A stretch of 64,000 nt of DNA. It comes from an uncultured Muribaculaceae bacterium (GTDB lineage Bacteria; Bacteroidota; Bacteroidia; Bacteroidales; Muribaculaceae). Location: positions 98,000-161,999 of the forward strand of contig CAJTYH010000002.1 in assembly GCA_910583675.1 (NCBI GenBank), in the 5' to 3' direction. The notes beneath the pieces are model-generated. The model had not been told where the DNA came from, did not search any database, and saw nothing but the letters and a program-made list of their open reading frames with translations. The translations under genes were made by a program, and so were the position numbers. This document shows, one piece after another, positions 1 through 9,116 of this stretch; within the stretch, counting starts at the first letter, position 1, and each line of letters begins with the position of its first letter.

Positions 1-666
1 AATCAGTCTTTCCATTAATCTGGCGTCGCGCATGGGAGTGGCAGTATCATCCTCTCCCCACATCAGCAATGCCGGAGCCTTTATGTCTTTCAGTAGGGAT
101 GTCAGATCCTCGTTTACAACCTTGCTCATGACAGCACGCATCATCGGAGAGGACTGTGCATAATCGGAAGATCCGCGGCGCCCGCGCATCTCCTCAATCT
201 TTCTGGCAGCACGCTCGCGACCCAATACAATGGGGGCAATGCGCTTCATGGCCTTAAAGGTATAAATTCTCCAATAATAGCTAAACGGACGCTTTGGTCT
301 TATGCCTGCGGCATCCACAAGCACCAACGAATCAGGCTCTACGTCACATTCCGATGCAAGCACGATTGCCACACGCCCACCGAAGCTGTGCCCCACCAGA
401 ACAGGATTATGAATGCCTTCTATCTGCAAAAAGCGGGTGACCACACGTGCATAATCACGCACGCCCCATACACCCGACGGTTCCGGAGACTTGCCAAAGC
501 CCGGCATATCAAGATTATAGACAGTGTGAGTGGCAGAAGCAGCAGCCGCGATGCTCCTGACCGTGGTCAGATTGCATCCCCAGCCGTGCATGAGCACAAG
601 AGCCGGCCCGGATCCGGTGATCTCCATATGGAGCGGTTGCCCATCTATTGTTATATCTTTTTCCAA
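1..666 (-). CDS. alpha/beta hydrolase, 3' end cut by window edge
   Basis: An open frame runs leftward off the window. Its translation has an oxyanion-region HGWG, the nucleophile elbow GHSFGG, and a late WGEDD acidic segment, the usual order of an alpha/beta-hydrolase fold enzyme of the MhpC/BioH type. The catalytic His lies beyond the edge. The start is uncertain. An ATG at 627 gives MEITGSG, but the frame is open upstream to TTG codons at 666 and 675, and the extra residues (EKDITIDGQ) resemble the beta-strand that normally precedes this fold, so I extended it to 666. A TAnnTTTG promoter-like element lies just upstream on the minus strand. The substrate cannot be told from sequence. Confidence 0.75.
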   Translation of the reverse strand, partial: MEKDITIDGQPLHMEITGSGPALVLMHGWGCNLTTVRSIAAAASATHTVYNLDMPGFGKSPEPSGVWGVRDYARVVTRFLQIEGIHNPVLVGHSFGGRVAIVLASECDVEPDSLVLVDAAGIRPKRPFSYYWRIYTFKAMKRIAPIVLGRERAARKIEEMRGRRGSSDYAQSSPMMRAVMSKVVNEDLTSLLKDIKAPALLMWGEDDTATPMRDARLMERLI

Positions 667-767
667 TCCGATCAATCTTATTTGGATGCAAATTTACGCA
701 TTTCTGCCTCCACCCCCAAACAAGCATTCAAAAATTCGATCAGCCGAACCGCACTGATTGGCGCACA

Positions 768-1448
768 CTATCTGGGGTAACCTATCGGATTGTTCATGAC
801 CGGAATCCGGAGGGCATCAAAGCCCAGCAGACTTGATATAGAGGCCGCGTCCATGGTTGCACGAGGCACAGTGGCTATTCCAAGTGACACACAGGCGAGA
901 TTAAGGTTCTCACAAGCGATACCTGCATCTATCATAGCCATATTCCTCACTTGTTCGTTTTCGGGAAGTCCCCTGAGATCAGCCACGAAAACAATGGAAT
1001 AGGGTGCATCAATTACAAATTCCTGTGCGAACTCCTTCGTACCTGCAACCAGTGCGCGATGGTCTCCATCCTTCACCTTAGAGAGGGAATGAGCGGAAGG
1101 AATATATTCCCATATGCCATCCTTACCGAAAACGTAGGCATGTATTTCCTGCCAATTGCGGGCAGTAGGATTGCAGCGATTGATCGGTGCGCCAAATTGA
1201 GACGGGGCGGCATCCGGACGATTCACTCCGAGGGTCATCCAAAGGAGCTGACCGAGAACGGCATCATCTATTTTCCTGTCAGGATCAAAATCCCGCACAC
1301 TGTGACGTTTAGCCACAACCTCATTCATCGGCATCCCGCCTTTAAAGACCGGATCCGGAAGTTTTCTTTCCTGTGCTATCATATTTGAAGTCATCATTAC
1401 CATATTTACTAAAACACCAATCTTCAAAAAGCTGTTCGTAAATTTCAT
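768..1448 (-). CDS. secreted nitroreductase-family protein
   Basis: 226 residues. It starts with a hydrophobic, signal-like segment of about 25 residues. A nitroreductase (FMN-dependent oxidoreductase) fold follows: the KRHSVRDFD segment near residues 47-55 matches the family's N-terminal FMN-phosphate-binding RRSxRxF signature, and a GIACENLNLACVSLGIATV helix appears at the place expected for the dimer/FMN contact. Family members reduce nitro groups, quinones or flavins with NAD(P)H. An exported version, as found in several Bacteroidales, has no settled substrate. It is monocistronic, with about 100 bp to either neighbour. The family is fairly sure; substrate and true localisation are not. 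Confidence 0.8.
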   Translation of the reverse strand: MKFTNSFLKIGVLVNMVMMTSNMIAQERKLPDPVFKGGMPMNEVVAKRHSVRDFDPDRKIDDAVLGQLLWMTLGVNRPDAAPSQFGAPINRCNPTARNWQEIHAYVFGKDGIWEYIPSAHSLSKVKDGDHRALVAGTKEFAQEFVIDAPYSIVFVADLRGLPENEQVRNMAMIDAGIACENLNLACVSLGIATVPRATMDAASISSLLGFDALRIPVMNNPIGYPR

Positions 1449-1564
1449 ACTACTTAAACTAATCTAACTTTGTAAATCATTAAATTGCGCATGCCTTAAA
1501 ATGCACTTCTGCACGCGAAGTTAGGCTTTTTCCTCAATTATAACTTACAACCAGGCATTATTTT

Positions 1565-1996
1565 TCAATAACTTGACTTCTTAAAATGAGTCTGACTGTC
1601 AACAAATCCTGATCGTATTAAATCTTTCTTTGTTGCCAGAAGCGTTATGTCGTAAGCAGAATAGGCAATTACTCCTGTCATGAGGCATATTATTCCCCAT
1701 ACAACCACATTTCCATAATCTGCGAATAGGATTGCGAAGGTGCTACCTGCAACAAAAAGGCCATTCAACACTTCAAAAATTGCCTGATAACAAAGGGAAC
1801 ACAAGATCCCACATATGAAACCGATAATTGCGGCGATCCAAACAGCCAGTCTGCTTTTACTTCTCATGGCAGAGACCTGCTCCTTTACATTGCTTACCGC
1901 TCGCAAATTAGCTTGCAAGCGAGCCATGAATAATTTATCCGATGATAATTCGGGATTGAAAGATGCGAAAAGATCTGTATACTTATTCTCGTCCAT
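1565..1996 (-). CDS. small two- or three-TM membrane protein after a sigma factor
   Basis: 143 residues that I do not recognise as a named family. The N-terminal ~45 residues are hydrophilic. Two or three hydrophobic stretches follow, at about residues 50-72, 78-95 and 97-115, and the C-terminus is short, basic and cytoplasmic-looking. It starts 3 bp after the ECF sigma gene stop, so it is almost certainly co-translated with it. That placement is typical of anti-sigma or regulatory membrane partners. No zinc-anti-sigma HxxxCxxC motif is seen, so anti-sigma function is only inferred from position. Confidence 0.7.
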   Translation of the reverse strand: MDENKYTDLFASFNPELSSDKLFMARLQANLRAVSNVKEQVSAMRSKSRLAVWIAAIIGFICGILCSLCYQAIFEVLNGLFVAGSTFAILFADYGNVVVWGIICLMTGVIAYSAYDITLLATKKDLIRSGFVDSQTHFKKSSY

Positions 1997-1999
1997 GTG

Positions 2000-2479
2000 T
2001 TATTCCTCTGTTAAAAGCACTTTAAGATGTTTACGACCTCTTGAAAGTTGTTGTTTGACGGCCTCCAACGACGACTCGGTGATCTCGGCTATTTCATCCA
2101 CGGCATAACCCTGCATATAATGAAGCAGGATAGCCATTCGCTCTTTCGGGGATAATCTCTCCATGGCATCATATAACGGTTGGTATTCGAATTTGTCATC
2201 ACTTCGTTCCGTCGCGGCCAGATCACAGGCGGTATCCAGGGATTCCGTATATTTGCAAGACCTCTTGTGATTGAGGAATGTGTTATATGCGATCCTGTAA
2301 ATCCAGGTAGTAAATTTTGAATTGTCGTGGAAATTATCACATGAAAGGAACGCTTTAACAAATGTCTCTTGTGCCAAATCATCAGCTAAGGCGGGATCTC
2401 CACAACAAAGAGCAATCAGAAAGCGGCGAACCGCCTTCTGACAACTCTCTACATTCTGTATGAATTGCTGTTCCGTCAT
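2000..2479 (-). CDS. RNA polymerase ECF-type sigma-70 factor
   Basis: 159 residues, the usual ECF length. The region-2 core LADDLAQETFVKAFL near residues 32-46 and the KFTTWIYRIAYNTFLNHKR segment at about 55-73 are classic sigma2. Region 4 is seen as LSPKERMAILLHYMQGYAVDEIAEI and LEAVKQQLSRGRKHLK. It directs RNA polymerase to a small regulon that cannot be read from this window. It is the middle gene of a three-gene operon: a DUF6249-like membrane gene ends 15 bp upstream and a membrane gene starts 3 bp downstream. There is no FecR-type anti-sigma, so this is not the classic TonB-linked iron/glycan system. Confidence 0.92.
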   Translation of the reverse strand: MTEQQFIQNVESCQKAVRRFLIALCCGDPALADDLAQETFVKAFLSCDNFHDNSKFTTWIYRIAYNTFLNHKRSCKYTESLDTACDLAATERSDDKFEYQPLYDAMERLSPKERMAILLHYMQGYAVDEIAEITESSLEAVKQQLSRGRKHLKVLLTEE

Positions 2480-2494
2480 GGAATCCGGTCACAT

Positions 2495-2905
2495 TTAGCA
2501 ATCTTCATTAAAAGACTTGCGGGTAACATAACATACGATGAGATATGCCAAGCCTAATGCAAAGGCAAAACCGGCCACGAGATAGGCTATGTTCTGTATA
2601 TCGGTCTCCGGCTGGGTGCATTGCATGTAAATGCCGTACAGAGCACTTGCAAGGCCGATTAAGCTGAATATACAGCCGCGCAACAGCCGCGATACCAGTA
2701 ATTGCCTAGGAGATTTCTGCTTTTTGCCTAATGCTTCAACAAGCTTATCAGGATCAATGGCTGAATTGTTCTCTATCGCCCTGATGATGATTTCAGCATT
2801 CTTATTGTCCTTGTTTGTGGCAGAGCGGAATACGATCCAGACGATGGATACGGGAAGCACTACGCAGACGCAGATTGGGACGAGGATTTGTACTAACCAA
2901 AACAT
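2495..2905 (-). CDS. DUF6249-like membrane protein heading the sigma operon
   Basis: 136 residues with an N-terminal membrane anchor (about 4-26), a cytoplasmic linker rich in Asn/Lys (30-70) and two further membrane helices near 75-96 and 105-128. The pattern, with the motif AIENNSAIDPDKLVEAL and a pair of C-terminal helices, matches the Bacteroidetes DUF6249 proteins that commonly travel with an ECF sigma gene. It lies 15 bp upstream of that sigma gene and is presumed to take part in sensing or in sigma control. No function has been shown, so that role is an inference from neighbourhood. Confidence 0.7.
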   Translation of the reverse strand: MFWLVQILVPICVCVVLPVSIVWIVFRSATNKDNKNAEIIIRAIENNSAIDPDKLVEALGKKQKSPRQLLVSRLLRGCIFSLIGLASALYGIYMQCTQPETDIQNIAYLVAGFAFALGLAYLIVCYVTRKSFNEDC

Positions 2906-2998
2906 ATTGTTTGCTTTTAGAAATTATTGAATGTTACTTTTTTGAGAACTCTCGTCTGTTAGACACAGTGCCGATCAAAAAGGTGACATCCGATAATG

Positions 2999-3028
2999 CA
3001 AATTTACAAAAAGCCACAGAGACGAACA
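2999..3028 (-). promoter_or_regulatory. Bacteroidetes promoter of the ECF sigma operon
   Basis: On the minus strand TTG (3028-3026) is followed after 19 bp by TAAATTTG (3006-2999). This is the Bacteroidetes -33/-7 arrangement. Transcription would start near 2993, giving a leader of about 88 nt before the DUF6249-like gene. Confidence 0.6.
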
Positions 3029-3186
3029 ATCTTCCAATCCGGTAGCCACGGTATCCGTCCTACAAGACAAGCGCATCTAACCATCCTTGTTTTTCAGGCA
3101 TTTACGCATAGACATGACAAATAAAGAAGCGCATTCTCCTGTAGTTGGATCCCCGATTATTTTTTTGCAGAAAATTGATCCACGAC

Positions 3187-3219
3187 TTGATAGCGGGTGA
3201 AATTTTTTTCGTATCTTTG
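3187..3219 (+). promoter_or_regulatory. probable guaB promoter
   Basis: TTG at 3187-3189 and TATCTTTG at 3212-3219, spaced 22 bp, fit the Bacteroidetes -33/-7 pattern. The predicted start is near 3225, about 40 nt before the guaB ATG. Confidence 0.6.
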
Positions 3220-3266
3220 CATGCAATAAAATCGACATTACAAAGCATCTCATTAGATTATATCAT

Positions 3267-4748
3267 ATGTCATCATTTATTGCAGACAGGGTTCAGATGG
3301 ATGGTCTTACTTTTGACGACGTCCTGCTAATACCCGCTTACTCCGAAGTGCTTCCCCGCATGGTGGATCTTTCCACCAAGTTTTCACGCAACATCACACT
3401 GAACGTGCCTCTCGTTTCGGCGGCAATGGACACCGTGACCGAGGCCAAGATGGCTATCGCAATAGCACGCGAAGGCGGTATAGGCGTGATTCACAAGAAC
3501 ATGCCTATAGAGGAGCAGGCTCGTCAGGTACATGCCGTGAAGCGTGCCGAAAACGGCATGATCTACGATCCGGTCACCATACTGCGCGGCAGCACGGTAT
3601 CGGACGCGCTTAAGATGATGGAAGAATACCACATCGGAGGCATACCTGTGGTCGATGAGAACAACAAGCTCGTGGGAATCGTGACCAATCGCGACCTCCG
3701 TTTCGAACGCGATCTCAACCGTCCGGTAGATGAGGTTATGACTTCCGAAAATATCATCACCACCTCCCAAAGCACCAACCTTGAGGAAGCTGCCGACATA
3801 CTGCAACGCCACAAAATAGAGAAACTTCCTGTAGTAGACTCGGAAAACCATCTTGTAGGTCTTGTTACATATAAGGACATTACAAAAGCGAAGGACAAAC
3901 CCCACGCATGCAAGGACAAGCTGGGGCGTCTGCGTGTGGCTGCCGGCATTGGTGTGACTGCGGATTCGATGCAGCGTGCCGACGCATTGGTTGCAGCCGG
4001 GGTGGACGCATTGGTAATAGACACCGCCCATGGTCATACGAAGGGGGTAGTTGATGTACTCAAGGCCGTGAAGGCCAAATATCCGGAAATAGACGTCGTG
4101 GTAGGCAACATCGCCACCGGTGAAGCCGCAAAATATCTTGTTGAAAACGGTGCGGACGGTGTCAAGGTGGGTATCGGCCCGGGATCCATCTGCACAACCC
4201 GAATAATAGCCGGAGTCGGCGTTCCACAGCTTTCAGCCGTATATGATGTGGCAAAAGCACTTGAAGGAACCGGTGTACCCCTCATTGCCGACGGTGGCAT
4301 CCGCTACAGCGGTGACATAGTAAAGGCACTTGCGGCTGGCGGTTACTCGGTTATGCTCGGAGGAATGCTCGCCGGAGTGGAAGAGTCTCCCGGCGACACA
4401 ATAATATATAACGGCAGGAAATATAAGTCATACCGTGGCATGGGATCGCTCGAGGCTATGGAAAAAGGATCGAAGGATCGCTATTTCCAAGCCAACGAGA
4501 CCGACGCAAAGAAACTCGTTCCTGAGGGAATCGCAGCGCGAGTTCCCTACAAGGGATCGCTGTATGAAGTGGTATATCAGATGCTCGGAGGCCTCCGTGC
4601 CGGAATGGGCTATTGCGGTGCCAAAGACATCGCCACCCTACACAACGCCCGCTTTACCCGAATAACCAATGCCGGCGTGGCAGAAAGCCATCCGCACGAC
4701 GTGGCAATCACAAGCGAGGCTCCCAACTATAGCGCTTCCGCACGTTAA
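3267..4748 (+). CDS. guaB: inosine-5'-monophosphate dehydrogenase
   Basis: 493 residues, normal length. The enzyme oxidises IMP to XMP with NAD+, the committed step of GMP synthesis, in the cytoplasm. The TIM barrel begins with GLTFDDVLLIPAYS and is interrupted by two CBS domains at about residues 95-205, with DPVTI at the first CBS start. The active-site loop GPGSICTTR carries the nucleophile Cys309. The flap segment near YRGMGSLEAM and the C-terminal SLYEVVYQMLGGLRAGMGYCGA region complete the site. The chosen ATG gives the conserved start a few residues before the barrel and sits about 40 nt after a good promoter. It is monocistronic, closed by a hairpin. Confidence 0.98.
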   Translation: MSSFIADRVQMDGLTFDDVLLIPAYSEVLPRMVDLSTKFSRNITLNVPLVSAAMDTVTEAKMAIAIAREGGIGVIHKNMPIEEQARQVHAVKRAENGMIYDPVTILRGSTVSDALKMMEEYHIGGIPVVDENNKLVGIVTNRDLRFERDLNRPVDEVMTSENIITTSQSTNLEEAADILQRHKIEKLPVVDSENHLVGLVTYKDITKAKDKPHACKDKLGRLRVAAGIGVTADSMQRADALVAAGVDALVIDTAHGHTKGVVDVLKAVKAKYPEIDVVVGNIATGEAAKYLVENGADGVKVGIGPGSICTTRIIAGVGVPQLSAVYDVAKALEGTGVPLIADGGIRYSGDIVKALAAGGYSVMLGGMLAGVEESPGDTIIYNGRKYKSYRGMGSLEAMEKGSKDRYFQANETDAKKLVPEGIAARVPYKGSLYEVVYQMLGGLRAGMGYCGAKDIATLHNARFTRITNAGVAESHPHDVAITSEAPNYSASAR

Positions 4749-4770
4749 TAGGGACAATATGCTTTAATAT

Positions 4771-4809
4771 AATTTCCCGCATCCCATATGTCAGAGGGTG
4801 CGGGAAATT
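4771..4809 (+). terminator. hairpin after guaB
   Basis: The arms AATTTCCCGCA and TGCGGGAAATT form an 11-bp perfect stem just after the guaB stop. There is no long T run, so it may also stabilise the 3' end. Confidence 0.65.
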
Positions 4810-4978
4810 GTGTATGCAACAAAATAAAATCTATCGTCTCATAATAAACGGGATTTTTTATCGTTAAAAGATTGAAGCAAAAACCTCATTTTTGCATTGC
4901 GTAACACCGACTCCGCTTTTCGGTGTGTGTACGGTGCCGGAAAAAGTGTAATTCGTTCATTTATTTGAAAAATAATTC

Positions 4979-6904
4979 ATGAAAAAAAGTATTTTGTCAT
5001 TGGCTTTGGCCTTGGCTTCCATAGGGATGATTCAAGCCAAAGGTTCATCCGAGCCGGTTTTGATGACTATTAACGGCAAGCCTGTGACCCTCAGCGAATT
5101 TGAGTATCTTTACCACAAGAACAACAGTCAGCAGATGACCCCTCAGTCAATCGACGAATACCTTCAGATGTTCATCACATACAAGCAGAAGGTCGCCGAT
5201 GCGGAAGCCGAGGGCATAGACAAGACGACATCCTTCCAAAACGAGTTCGACGGTTACCGTCGGGAACTCGCAGAGCCTTACCTCCGCAGCCAAGAGGTGG
5301 AAGACAGCATCATCAGCTCCATATACGAGCATATGAAAGAAGAGGTTGACGTGAGCCACATCATGTTGGCCAACCATGGTCAGGATATTGATCCGGAAGA
5401 ACAACGCGTGCGTCTTGACTCCATCCGCACTGCAATTCTCGGTGGCGCCGACTTTGCAGAAATGGCGCGCCGTTTTTCAGTAGACCGCTCGGCCTCCCGC
5501 AATGGCGGTCACATGGGCTACATGGCAGCAGGACGGTATCCGGCAGCTTTTGAGGATATGGCGTACTCACTACCAGTCGGAACCCTTTCGGAAGTTTTTG
5601 AGACACCTTTCGGATGGCACCTGATAAAGGTCAACGGACGACGTCCTGCACAGGGCATGGTACAGGTGGAGCATATACTCAAACTCACCCAGGGATTGTC
5701 CGCAGATGAGGCGGCTGCCAAGAAAGCACAGATTGACTCCATCGCCGTATTAATTGCCAACGGAGCAGATTTCGAAGCCATCGCTACAGCAGAAAGCGAG
5801 GATCCCGGCTCCAAACGCAACGGCGGCAAAATGAACTGGTTCGGCACAGGCCAGATGGTTCCTGAATTCGAAGCCGCGTCTTTCGCGCTCAAGAACGGGG
5901 AGGTATCAGAACCGATAAAAACCTCCTATGGCTACCACATCATCAAACGTCTTGACTGGAAAGGCGTGGAGCCACTGGAAGCAATGCGTCCCGTGATCAA
6001 GAACGCAATAGCCAACGACGAACGCGGTCAACTCGCCCGCAAGCGCCGCATAGCCGAGCTTCGCAAGAAGTACAATGCCAGCATGAACGAACGCAACCTT
6101 GATGCAGTAAAAACCGAAATAAAGAAGGCAGGCAAACTTGACGAAGGCATGATAAACAAATTCATGGAAAGCGACCTCGCCGTAGCCACTGCAGATGGAA
6201 ACGACATCACCATATCCGAAGTGATGGCAGACGTGACAGCAGATCCGTCTGCAAGCATCGAAAGCACATTGGAACTTATTGACACAAAAACATACCAAGC
6301 ACTCAATCGTGCGGTAATCGAACTTGAACGTCAGCGACTCGCTGTAGAAAACCCCGACTATCGGAATCTGCTAAATGAGTATCGCGACGGTATCCTGTTG
6401 TTTGAAGTCGCCGACCGCAAGGTATGGTCAAAGGCGAAACAGGACAAGGAGGGTCTAGAGCGTTTCTTCGAAGCCAACCGCGATAAATATCGTTGGGAAG
6501 CTCCAAAGTATAAAGGGTATGTGGTGTTCGCCACCTCCGACTCAATCATGAGCCAAGCCAAGAATTTCCTTCAGACCCATGAGATCCCCTCAGACTCACT
6601 TTCCTTGGAACTGCGCAAGGAATTCGGCAAAAATGTAAAGATCGAGAAAGTAATCGCAGCCAAAGGTGAAAATGCCATAACAGACTACCTTGGTTTCGGG
6701 GGCATGAAACCCGAGTCCAAAGGAAAATGGGCATTCTATTTCCCCTATCGTGACAAACTGATCGAAGCTCCGGAAGAGGCTGCTGACGTGCGCGGAGCCG
6801 TAACAGGCGATTATCAGAGCGAGCTTGAAGAAAAATGGGTGAGCGAGCTTAAAAAGAAATATCCCGTGAAGATAAAGAAAAAAGTGCTCAAGCAGGCAAA
6901 ATAA
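4979..6904 (+). CDS. periplasmic parvulin-type peptidyl-prolyl isomerase (SurA/PrsA-like foldase)
   Basis: 641 residues. A signal peptide of about 20 residues (MKKSILSL... ending IQA) sends it to the periplasm. A SurA-like N-terminal helical region follows, then two rotamase (PpiC) domains at about 123-222 and 228-325, each with the expected features: VSHIML / VEHIL at the start, RRFSVDRSASRNGGHMGYM or SEDPGSKRNGGKMNWF in the middle, and FGWHLIKV / YGYHIIKR at the end. The C-terminal ~300 residues are Lys/Glu-rich and unassigned. Such proteins chaperone outer-membrane proteins. In this envelope, clients could include SprA and other beta-barrels, which is inference. It stands alone between guaB and pyrB. 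Confidence 0.92.
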   Translation: MKKSILSLALALASIGMIQAKGSSEPVLMTINGKPVTLSEFEYLYHKNNSQQMTPQSIDEYLQMFITYKQKVADAEAEGIDKTTSFQNEFDGYRRELAEPYLRSQEVEDSIISSIYEHMKEEVDVSHIMLANHGQDIDPEEQRVRLDSIRTAILGGADFAEMARRFSVDRSASRNGGHMGYMAAGRYPAAFEDMAYSLPVGTLSEVFETPFGWHLIKVNGRRPAQGMVQVEHILKLTQGLSADEAAAKKAQIDSIAVLIANGADFEAIATAESEDPGSKRNGGKMNWFGTGQMVPEFEAASFALKNGEVSEPIKTSYGYHIIKRLDWKGVEPLEAMRPVIKNAIANDERGQLARKRRIAELRKKYNASMNERNLDAVKTEIKKAGKLDEGMINKFMESDLAVATADGNDITISEVMADVTADPSASIESTLELIDTKTYQALNRAVIELERQRLAVENPDYRNLLNEYRDGILLFEVADRKVWSKAKQDKEGLERFFEANRDKYRWEAPKYKGYVVFATSDSIMSQAKNFLQTHEIPSDSLSLELRKEFGKNVKIEKVIAAKGENAITDYLGFGGMKPESKGKWAFYFPYRDKLIEAPEEAADVRGAVTGDYQSELEEKWVSELKKKYPVKIKKKVLKQAK

Positions 6905-6930
6905 GCTTTCCTGCATGGGAAATCAAGAGA

Positions 6931-6972
6931 TCAGCCGGCATAAGCCTCAAGAATGGGGCTTATGCCGGCTGA
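6931..6972 (+). terminator. strong hairpin terminator after the PPIase gene
   Basis: A 16-bp perfect stem (TCAGCCGGCATAAGCC at 6931-6946 pairs with 6957-6972) with a 10-nt loop, followed by a T-rich tail. Confidence 0.85.
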
Positions 6973-7084
6973 TATTTTGACAACAACTTCGCCTTACGGC
7001 TCAGCACACGGGCTTGGTGGAAATGGGTGAGAAGAAGGGTTAAATTTGAGGCGAGAAAGAGGGGGGATTTACCGCGTTTTTTTG

Positions 7085-7092
7085 TAACTTTG
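7085..7092 (+). promoter_or_regulatory. -7 element of pyrB promoter
   Basis: TAACTTTG matches the Bacteroidetes TAnnTTTG element, 26 bp before the pyrB ATG. No clear TTG is seen at the matching -33 position, so the promoter may be weak or activator-dependent. Confidence 0.5.
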
Positions 7093-7118
7093 CCAAAACT
7101 AATCAAACTTCTTATCAG

Positions 7119-8048
7119 ATGAATCCCAACAGCCTGGTTTCCATCGACGACCTCTCAAAAGAGCAGATATCGCAACTGCTTGAGTCGGCCCGATTTTTTG
7201 AAGAGCATCCCAACCACAAGATCCTTGACGGCAAAGTGGTGGCGACGCTCTTTTTTGAACCCTCAACGCGCACACGCCTTAGTTTTGAGACGGCAGTCAA
7301 TCGCCTCGGCGGCAAAGTAATCGGTTTTTCAGATGCATCTACCACCTCCTCCTCAAAGGGTGAGACACTCAAGGATACCATAAAAATGGTGAGCAACTAC
7401 GTTGATCTCATCATAATGCGGCACTATCTTGAGGGAGCGGCACGCTATGCTACAGAAGTCACTGAGACCCCGATCATAAATGCCGGAGATGGAGCAAACC
7501 AGCATCCGTCGCAAACGATGCTTGACCTGTATTCAATCCTTAAAACCCAGGGGACACTCGAGAATCTGACCATCACCATGGTCGGCGACCTAAAGTACGG
7601 CCGTACAGTGCACTCCCTGCTCATGGCAATGAAATACTTCAAGCCGACATTCCGTTTTGTAGCCTGCGACGAACTCAGGATGCCACGCGAATATATAGAT
7701 TTCTGCGAAAAACTTGGCATTCCTTACGAGGAGCATACCGATTTTTCCAAGGAAGTGATTGATTCATCGGATATAATCTACATGACGCGAGTGCAGCGTG
7801 AACGCTTTTCGGACATAATGGAATATGAACGGGTAAAAGATCTCTATACCCTTCGCAACTCCATGCTGGAGACCTCCAAGCCGAACCTGCGAATACTTCA
7901 CCCCCTTCCACGCGTCAACGAAATCGCTTACGACGTGGATGAAAATCCCAAGGCATATTATTTCGACCAGGCTCGCAACGGACTGTTTGCACGTCAGGCA
8001 CTGATTTGCCGGGCATTGGGTATAGATGTAGAGAATTTGAGAAACTAA
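7119..8048 (+). CDS. pyrB: aspartate carbamoyltransferase, catalytic subunit
   Basis: 309 residues. The enzyme condenses carbamoyl phosphate with aspartate, the first committed step of pyrimidine synthesis. The carbamoyl-phosphate loop FFEPSTRTR is at residues 46-54. GDGANQHPSQTMLDLYSI, the HPLPRVNEI active-site segment and the YFDQARNGLFARQALI C-terminus are all intact. The next gene, 6 bp downstream, is the regulatory chain pyrI, so the enzyme should be the allosteric c6r6 form. The start fits the family length and follows a TAACTTTG element by 26 bp. Confidence 0.98.
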   Translation: MNPNSLVSIDDLSKEQISQLLESARFFEEHPNHKILDGKVVATLFFEPSTRTRLSFETAVNRLGGKVIGFSDASTTSSSKGETLKDTIKMVSNYVDLIIMRHYLEGAARYATEVTETPIINAGDGANQHPSQTMLDLYSILKTQGTLENLTITMVGDLKYGRTVHSLLMAMKYFKPTFRFVACDELRMPREYIDFCEKLGIPYEEHTDFSKEVIDSSDIIYMTRVQRERFSDIMEYERVKDLYTLRNSMLETSKPNLRILHPLPRVNEIAYDVDENPKAYYFDQARNGLFARQALICRALGIDVENLRN

Positions 8049-8054
8049 GAACAT

Positions 8055-8516
8055 ATGACAAAGACAGACAAAGAGATGGCCGTTGCCGCACTTGAAAGCG
8101 GAACAGTCATAGACCACATACCATCCGAGGCGCTTTTCAAATGCGTAAAGATACTGCGTCTTGCCGACATGCCACACAAGCTCACCATCGGAAACAATCT
8201 CGACAGCGGGCGTCTTGGCAAGAAGGGGATCATTAAAGTCGCCGACACGTTCTTTCCGGAAGCCGTCTTAAACCGCATCGCCCTCATAGCTCCAACCGCA
8301 ATAGTGAACATAATCCGCGACTATCAGGTTGCCGAAAAGCACCCGGTAACTCTCCCCAAACAGTTGCGGGATATCGTAAAATGCAGCAATCCCAAGTGCA
8401 TAACCAACAACGAACCGATGGCTACCATATTCGAAGCGGATACAGAGGACCGTTCACTGATCCGGTGCCACTATTGCAATCATACGGTACAAGCCGACAA
8501 GGCTGAAATACTCTGA
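8055..8516 (+). CDS. pyrI: aspartate carbamoyltransferase, regulatory subunit
   Basis: 153 residues, the same length as the enterobacterial chain. It binds CTP/ATP and joins catalytic trimers through a zinc domain. The zinc ligands are visible as Cys110, Cys115, Cys138 and Cys141 (CSNPKC and CHYC). The N-terminal allosteric domain carries VIDHIP near residue 19 and LTIGNNLDSGRLGKKGIIK near 43-61, the nucleotide-binding segments. It overlaps no gene and starts 6 bp after pyrB, so the two are translationally linked. Confidence 0.98.
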   Translation: MTKTDKEMAVAALESGTVIDHIPSEALFKCVKILRLADMPHKLTIGNNLDSGRLGKKGIIKVADTFFPEAVLNRIALIAPTAIVNIIRDYQVAEKHPVTLPKQLRDIVKCSNPKCITNNEPMATIFEADTEDRSLIRCHYCNHTVQADKAEIL

Positions 8517-8524
8517 CATAAGGC

Positions 8525-9094
8525 ATGACACACAGAAGCCTCAAACCGGGGACAATGATCTATCCTCTACCGGCAGTGATCGTGAGTTGCGGAAGTTCCG
8601 TCAAGGATTCAAACCTGATCACAGTGGCCTGGACTGGTACTATCTGCACCAATCCGCCAATGTGCTATATTTCAATAAGGCCTGAGCGCCATTCCTACCC
8701 GATCATCCGTGCGCAGATGCAATTCACCATCAACCTTACCACGGAATCAATGGCGCGGGCCACCGACTGGATAGGCGTGCGTTCCGGCAAGGATTACAAC
8801 AAATGGGAAGAGACAGGTCTTACACCGGTGCCGGGAATGGCGGTAAATTGCCCCTACATAAAGGAATCGCCACTGAGCATCGAATGTAAGGTAAAAACAA
8901 TAATGCCGTTGGGAAGTCATGACATGTTTGTGGCAGAGGTCGTCAACGTGCTTGCAGACGAAAGCCTGTTCGATCCCGGGACAGACGCATTCAGGCTTGA
9001 TAAGGCGGGATTACTCAACTACAGCCACGGACAGTATTTCACGCAGGGGGAAGCGATAGGACGCTTCGGTTTTTCCGTAAAGAAAAAGAATTAA
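8525..9094 (+). CDS. flavin reductase family protein (FMN-binding split barrel)
   Basis: 189 residues with the flavin-reductase-like split-barrel pattern: YPLPAVIVSCG at the start, NLITVAWTGTICTNPPMCYISIRPERHSY over residues 31-59, then FTINLTTESMARATD. The family binds FMN and reduces flavins or serves as an NAD(P)H oxidoreductase component. The physiological partner is unknown. The gene begins 8 bp after pyrI and 22 bp before glyA, so it probably belongs to one pyrB-pyrI-flavin reductase-glyA transcript. Confidence 0.88.
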   Translation: MTHRSLKPGTMIYPLPAVIVSCGSSVKDSNLITVAWTGTICTNPPMCYISIRPERHSYPIIRAQMQFTINLTTESMARATDWIGVRSGKDYNKWEETGLTPVPGMAVNCPYIKESPLSIECKVKTIMPLGSHDMFVAEVVNVLADESLFDPGTDAFRLDKAGLLNYSHGQYFTQGEAIGRFGFSVKKKN

Positions 9095-9116
9095 CACTAA
9101 CAAAAACATAACAACT

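Noticed and set aside
1465..1472. Plus-strand TAACTTTG promoter
   Set aside because: No plus-strand gene follows before 3267 and there is no -33; likely chance.
3384..4300. Long antisense frames within guaB and other housekeeping genes
   Set aside because: They lie opposite strongly conserved coding frames and show no protein family signature.
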